Of a stretch of DNA of 7,923 nt, positions 5,664 to 7,923 are shown piece by piece. The translations under genes and the position numbers were made by a program. Position 1 is the first letter of the stretch; each line of letters starts with the position of its first letter. This DNA is from an uncultured Eubacterium sp. (lineage in GTDB: Bacteria; Bacillota; Clostridia; Lachnospirales; Lachnospiraceae): NCBI GenBank assembly GCA_900551945.1, contig URYE01000094.1:1-7923 (forward strand). The letters run 5' to 3'. The notes below the pieces were generated by a model. That model was not told the origin of the DNA and did not search any database. It saw nothing but the letters and a program-made list of their open reading frames with translations.

Positions 5664-6608
5664 ATGAAAAATGTAAAAGATAGTGCTGCTGAGTTAATCG
5701 GCGGTACACCAATGCTTTTTATTCACAAATATATGAAAGAAGTTAATGTAACACAGGCTTCAATTCTTGCAAAGCTTGAATATTTCAATCCTGCTGGTTC
5801 TGTAAAGGACAGAGTAGCACTTTCTATGATTGAAGATGCGGAGGAGAAAGGTATATTAAAGCCGGGAGCTACAATAATTGAGCCAACATCAGGAAATACT
5901 GGTATTGGAATTGGTTGTGTGGCAGCAGCTAAAGGTTATAAGGCTATACTTACACTTCCAGAAACAATGTCTGTTGAAAGAAGAAATCTTTTACAGGCGT
6001 ATGGAGCTGAAATTGTTCTTACTGACGGTTACAAAGGAATGAAAGGCGCAATTGAAAAGGCAGAGGAGTTAAAGGAGCAAATTCCAGGCTCTATCATTCT
6101 TGGACAATTTGAAAATCCAGCTAACCCAAAGGCTCATATAGAAACAACTGGCCCAGAAATATGGGAACAGACAGAAGGAAAAGTTGATATATTTGTTGCC
6201 GGAGTAGGAACAGGCGGTACTATTTCAGGTGTTGGAAAGTACTTAAAGAGTAAAAATCCTAATGTTAAGATTGTAGCAGTTGAGCCTGCGACAAGCCCTG
6301 TGTTGTCAGAAGGAAAGTCTGGCCCACATAAAATTCAAGGAATTGGAGCTGGCTTTGTTCCAAAGACTCTTGATACATCTATATATGATGAGATTATTAA
6401 GATTGAAAATGATGATGCTTTTGACGAAGGAAGAAGATTTGCGACATCAGAAGGTTTACTTGTTGGTATTAGTTCTGGTGCGGCGTTAAAGGCAGCTTCT
6501 ATACTTGCTTCAAGAGAAGAAAATAAGGGAAAGGTTATTGTAGTACTTCTCCCAGACTCAGGTGATAGATATTTATCAACAGCATTATTTTCAAAGGGAC
6601 ATAAATAG
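5664..6608 (+). CDS. cysK: Cysteine synthase A (O-acetylserine sulfhydrylase)
   Basis: This PLP fold type II enzyme (314 residues from the chosen start) would make cysteine from O-acetylserine and a sulfide equivalent. Landmarks are ELIGGTP near the N-terminus, the Schiff-base lysine in NPAGSVKDR, the substrate loop PTSGNTG, the phosphate-binding [26 protein letters not shown] and the C-terminal [12 protein letters not shown] prefer ATG 5664 because GGAG (5654-5657) is 6 nt upstream. The in-frame ATG at 5652 has no properly spaced SD and would add four residues. The gap after trxB is short and contains only a weak TGCG/CGCA stem. It ends the sulfur cluster. Nothing in the sequence shows whether it takes free sulfide, as CysK usually does, or the carrier thiocarboxylate, as CysM of Mycobacterium does. 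Confidence 0.92.
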   Translation: MKNVKDSAAELIGGTPMLFIHKYMKEVNVTQASILAKLEYFNPAGSVKDRVALSMIEDAEEKGILKPGATIIEPTSGNTGIGIGCVAAAKGYKAILTLPETMSVERRNLLQAYGAEIVLTDGYKGMKGAIEKAEELKEQIPGSIILGQFENPANPKAHIETTGPEIWEQTEGKVDIFVAGVGTGGTISGVGKYLKSKNPNVKIVAVEPATSPVLSEGKSGPHKIQGIGAGFVPKTLDTSIYDEIIKIENDDAFDEGRRFATSEGLLVGISSGAALKAASILASREENKGKVIVVLLPDSGDRYLSTALFSKGHK

Positions 6609-6644
6609 ATTTTTTTAGTTTGTTTGTGTGTTCCACTAGGTTTT

Positions 6645-6807
6645 GAGAGATATCAGTATTATATAAATTAAACACACACCAGTGAAAGTACACTTTAATA
6701 TATTTATATGCCCTCGCCAAACAAGTCTGTTTGTCGCTGTCATACAAATATATTAAAGTGTTCTTTGAATGGTGCATTTATTACTTTATATAATGCTGAT
6801 ATCTTTT
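6645..6807 (+). repeat. Long near-perfect inverted repeat (about 160 nt), MITE-like or structured RNA
   Basis: The outer stem pairs AGATATCAGTATTATATAAA (6648-6667) with 6785-6804 over 20 positions, including one G-U. Further in, CACCA (6677-6681) pairs with TGGTG (6770-6774), AAAG (6685-6688) with CTTT, and 6690-6710 with 6741-6761 with a single mismatch. The tip is CAAACA/TGTTTG (6718-6723 with 6728-6733) around the tetraloop AGTC. T6 follows the 3' arm (6804-6809), as in a terminator. TTTTG flanks both sides (6641-6645 and 6806-6810), a possible but low-complexity target duplication. It could be a palindromic mobile element, a terminator after cysK, or a non-coding RNA. No transposase is seen. 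Confidence 0.6.
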
Positions 6808-6911
6808 TTGGTGTTGGACTCCCTAAAAAAGAGTTTTGAAATTTTTGTATTTGGCATTATAACAAACTTATATAATAGTTTGGTAATAAAATATAATAAT
6901 AAATGCACTAT
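6769..6911 (+). repeat. Second, overlapping inverted-repeat structure (alternative fold)
   Basis: ATGGTGCATTTATTA (6769-6783) pairs with TAATAAATGCACTAT (6897-6911) over 15 bp with one G-U. Nested inside are 6789-6799 with 6851-6861 (11 bp, two G-U), 6802-6811 with 6823-6832 (10 bp, one G-U), and a separate hairpin CAAACT/AGTTTG (6863-6868 with 6877-6882). The result is a three-way-junction shape. Its 5' arm reuses bases that pair in the 6645-6807 hairpin, so the two folds exclude each other. The region is AT-rich and some pairing may be chance. Confidence 0.4.
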
Positions 6912-6951
6912 AAAAAATAATAATCTATAGGAATTAAGCTGTTAAATTTAA

Positions 6952-6980
6952 TTGCGTAGTTAGGACTTTTAGGGTATAAT
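6952..6980 (+). promoter_or_regulatory. Promoter candidate upstream of the FapA-like gene
   Basis: A perfect -10 TATAAT (6975-6980) is preceded after 17 bp by TTGCGT (6952-6957), which keeps only the TTG of the -35 consensus. Initiation near 6987 would give a leader of roughly 180 nt before the ATG at 7170. That leader holds small stems (TGAAC/GTTCA at 7035-7049, CAAGT/ACTTG at 7048-7061) but no riboswitch I recognise. The rest of the stretch from 6609 to 7169 beyond the two inverted repeats shows no coding or RNA gene. Confidence 0.4.
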
Positions 6981-7169
6981 GGTAAAAAAGTCTGATAATT
7001 TAGTGCGAATATTGAAATGTTCTATTTATTTATGTGAACAATGAGTTCAAGTTCGTACTTGCACAAGACTTTGGTGATTGTCGTGATAAATTGATAAGCT
7101 TGTAGGGAGTGTTTATTATAGTTTCTAAAGATGAAGAACGTAAATACAATTAAAGAGAGGACTTGTTAT

Positions 7170-7430
7170 ATGAAGGGCAAATTGGCGATTAGTGTTTCTA
7201 AGGATACTATGCTTGCAACAGTAAGTATTGTTCCAGATAATGTTATTGAGGTTACAGAAGAATATATCCTTAAGGAACTTAAAGACTTTGGAATTAAGGC
7301 AGGAATTGATAGGAATGTTGTAGCAGCTATGCTTCATAAGGGGGAGTATTATAGTACATATACTGTGGCAGTTGGAAAAAATGCGGTTAATGGTGCTGAT
7401 GGATTTTATGAATTGGCAATGTTGAAATAG
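7170..7430 (+). pseudogene. DUF342/FapA-family protein, N-terminal part (frame broken)
   Basis: Eighty-six codons beginning KGKLAISVSKD resemble the N-terminal region of DUF342 (FapA) proteins: a ligand-like strand pair, a helix TEEYILKELKDFGI, then GIDRNVVAAML and a VAVGK...NGADGFYE segment. In intact relatives this block is followed by a long beta-rich region, but here a TAG stops the frame at 7428-7430. I chose ATG 7170 because AGAGAGG (7154-7160) is 9 nt upstream; an in-frame ATG at 7131 has no SD. FapA proteins are beta-helix proteins linked to flagellar or polar assembly in Vibrio and have uncertain roles in Firmicutes. It is unrelated to the sulfur genes. A sequencing error alone would not explain the missing segment. 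Confidence 0.6.
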
Positions 7431-7923
7431 ATGGTGTAGTTGAAGCGGCTTATATTGAGTCAGGTAAAGATATAATTATAAAGCATGGAGTGCATGGAAA
7501 ACAAAAAGCACAGCTTAGAGCAAGAAATTCAGTAGTTGCAACATTTCTTGAAGAAACAGATGTAGAAGCCGATACAATAATTATTGACCATATGATTAAC
7601 TGTAATGCTATGGCTAGAAAAAAGATAAGTGCAACAGGAAAGAATGGTGTCATTATCGGCGGTGTTACAACTTCTAAAGATAGAATAGAAGCTGATGTAA
7701 TTAGCAATGCAAAAGGAGTAAAGACAACACTTGTCTTAAAGACATTGCCAGATAAAATAGTCGAAAAGAGTGCTATTGTTATTAATAAAAGAGCTTACGA
7801 TGGAATTAATGCAAGAATTAATAATATGGTGCTTTCAATAGAGGATGATGGTCATGGAGAATATAGAATAATTGACCATGAGATTAAAAGATACGAAGTC
7901 GGTCAGTTTAAGTATTATGAAAT
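7412..7923 (+). pseudogene. DUF342/FapA-family beta-helix part, out of frame and cut by window end
   Basis: From 7412 a different frame is open to the window edge (170 codons) and opens with IGNVEIDGVV. Typical FapA beta-helix blocks follow: GKDIIIKHGVHG, ATFLEETDVEA, INCNAMARKKI and a GVIIGG motif. It begins immediately after an in-frame TGA (7409-7411), has no SD or start of its own, and overlaps the end of the N-terminal fragment by 19 nt. Comparing with the usual domain order, a middle block appears to be missing between DGFYE and IGNVEIDG, so the gene looks like the product of an internal deletion that also shifted the frame. The C-terminus lies outside the window. Amino-acid quality is otherwise good, so the break is likely recent. 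Confidence 0.6.

Noticed and set aside
6535..6777. 80-codon open frame on the - strand across the cysK end and the inverted repeat
   Set aside because: Much of it lies in palindromic DNA and the rest is antisense to cysK; no convincing domain.
6961..7000. GGGTATAATGGTA stretch resembling part of a tRNA D-arm
   Set aside because: No acceptor, anticodon or T-arm can be built around it; it is better read as a -10 box.
7109..7153. 14-codon GTG-initiated mini-ORF ahead of the FapA-like gene
   Set aside because: AGGGAG overlaps the GTG itself, so spacing is wrong, and the peptide shows no leader-peptide pattern.
7450..7707. 85-codon open frame on the - strand under the FapA-like gene
   Set aside because: The + strand here encodes clear beta-helix motifs; the - strand translation is a hydrophobic shadow.
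1..7923. CRISPR array, transposase or phage genes
   Set aside because: No regularly spaced direct repeats and no such proteins are encoded in the window.

Overview
The window is AT-rich, with strong Shine-Dalgarno (SD) sites, heavy use of AGA (Arg) and CTT/TTA (Leu), and ferredoxin-type iron-sulfur and thioredoxin chemistry. This suggests an anaerobic low-GC Firmicute, most likely a gut Lachnospiraceae (Lachnospira/Eubacterium/Roseburia-like). The assignment rests on composition and gene style, not on a database match.

Positions 1-212 are a leader with a hairpin and a good sigma-A-type promoter. Positions 213-6608 hold nine genes on the + strand, all concerned with sulfur assimilation. In order they are: an O-acetylhomoserine sulfhydrylase (MetY), a compact siroheme/Fe-S sulfite reductase-like protein, a TusA-family protein, an atypical thioredoxin, a ThiS-like sulfur carrier, a ThiF/MoeB-family E1-like activating enzyme, a JAMM metalloprotease, a thioredoxin reductase and a cysteine synthase (CysK). 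A second promoter-like site lies after metY. A 199-bp gap with a strong hairpin separates the E1-like gene from the protease gene.

The genes make sense together as a protein-thiocarboxylate pathway for making homocysteine and/or cysteine. Sulfite is reduced to sulfide. The E1-like enzyme adenylates the carrier C-terminus and sulfide turns it into a thiocarboxylate. A PLP enzyme (MetY and/or CysK) adds an O-acetylated amino acid to it, and the JAMM protease releases the product. The carrier carries five extra residues after its Gly-Gly-Gly end, so the protease probably also has to trim it first. This matches the logic of the HcyS/HcyF/HcyD/MetY/Sir system of Wolinella succinogenes, here in a Firmicute and with TusA, thioredoxin, thioredoxin reductase and CysK added.

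Positions 6609-7169 contain no convincing gene. They hold two overlapping, mutually exclusive inverted-repeat structures (6645-6807 and 6769-6911) and then a promoter-like site. From 7170 to the window end lies a DUF342/FapA-family gene that appears broken: its N-terminal part runs into a stop at 7430, and the beta-helix part continues in another frame from 7412. A stretch of the normal protein seems to be missing at the junction.
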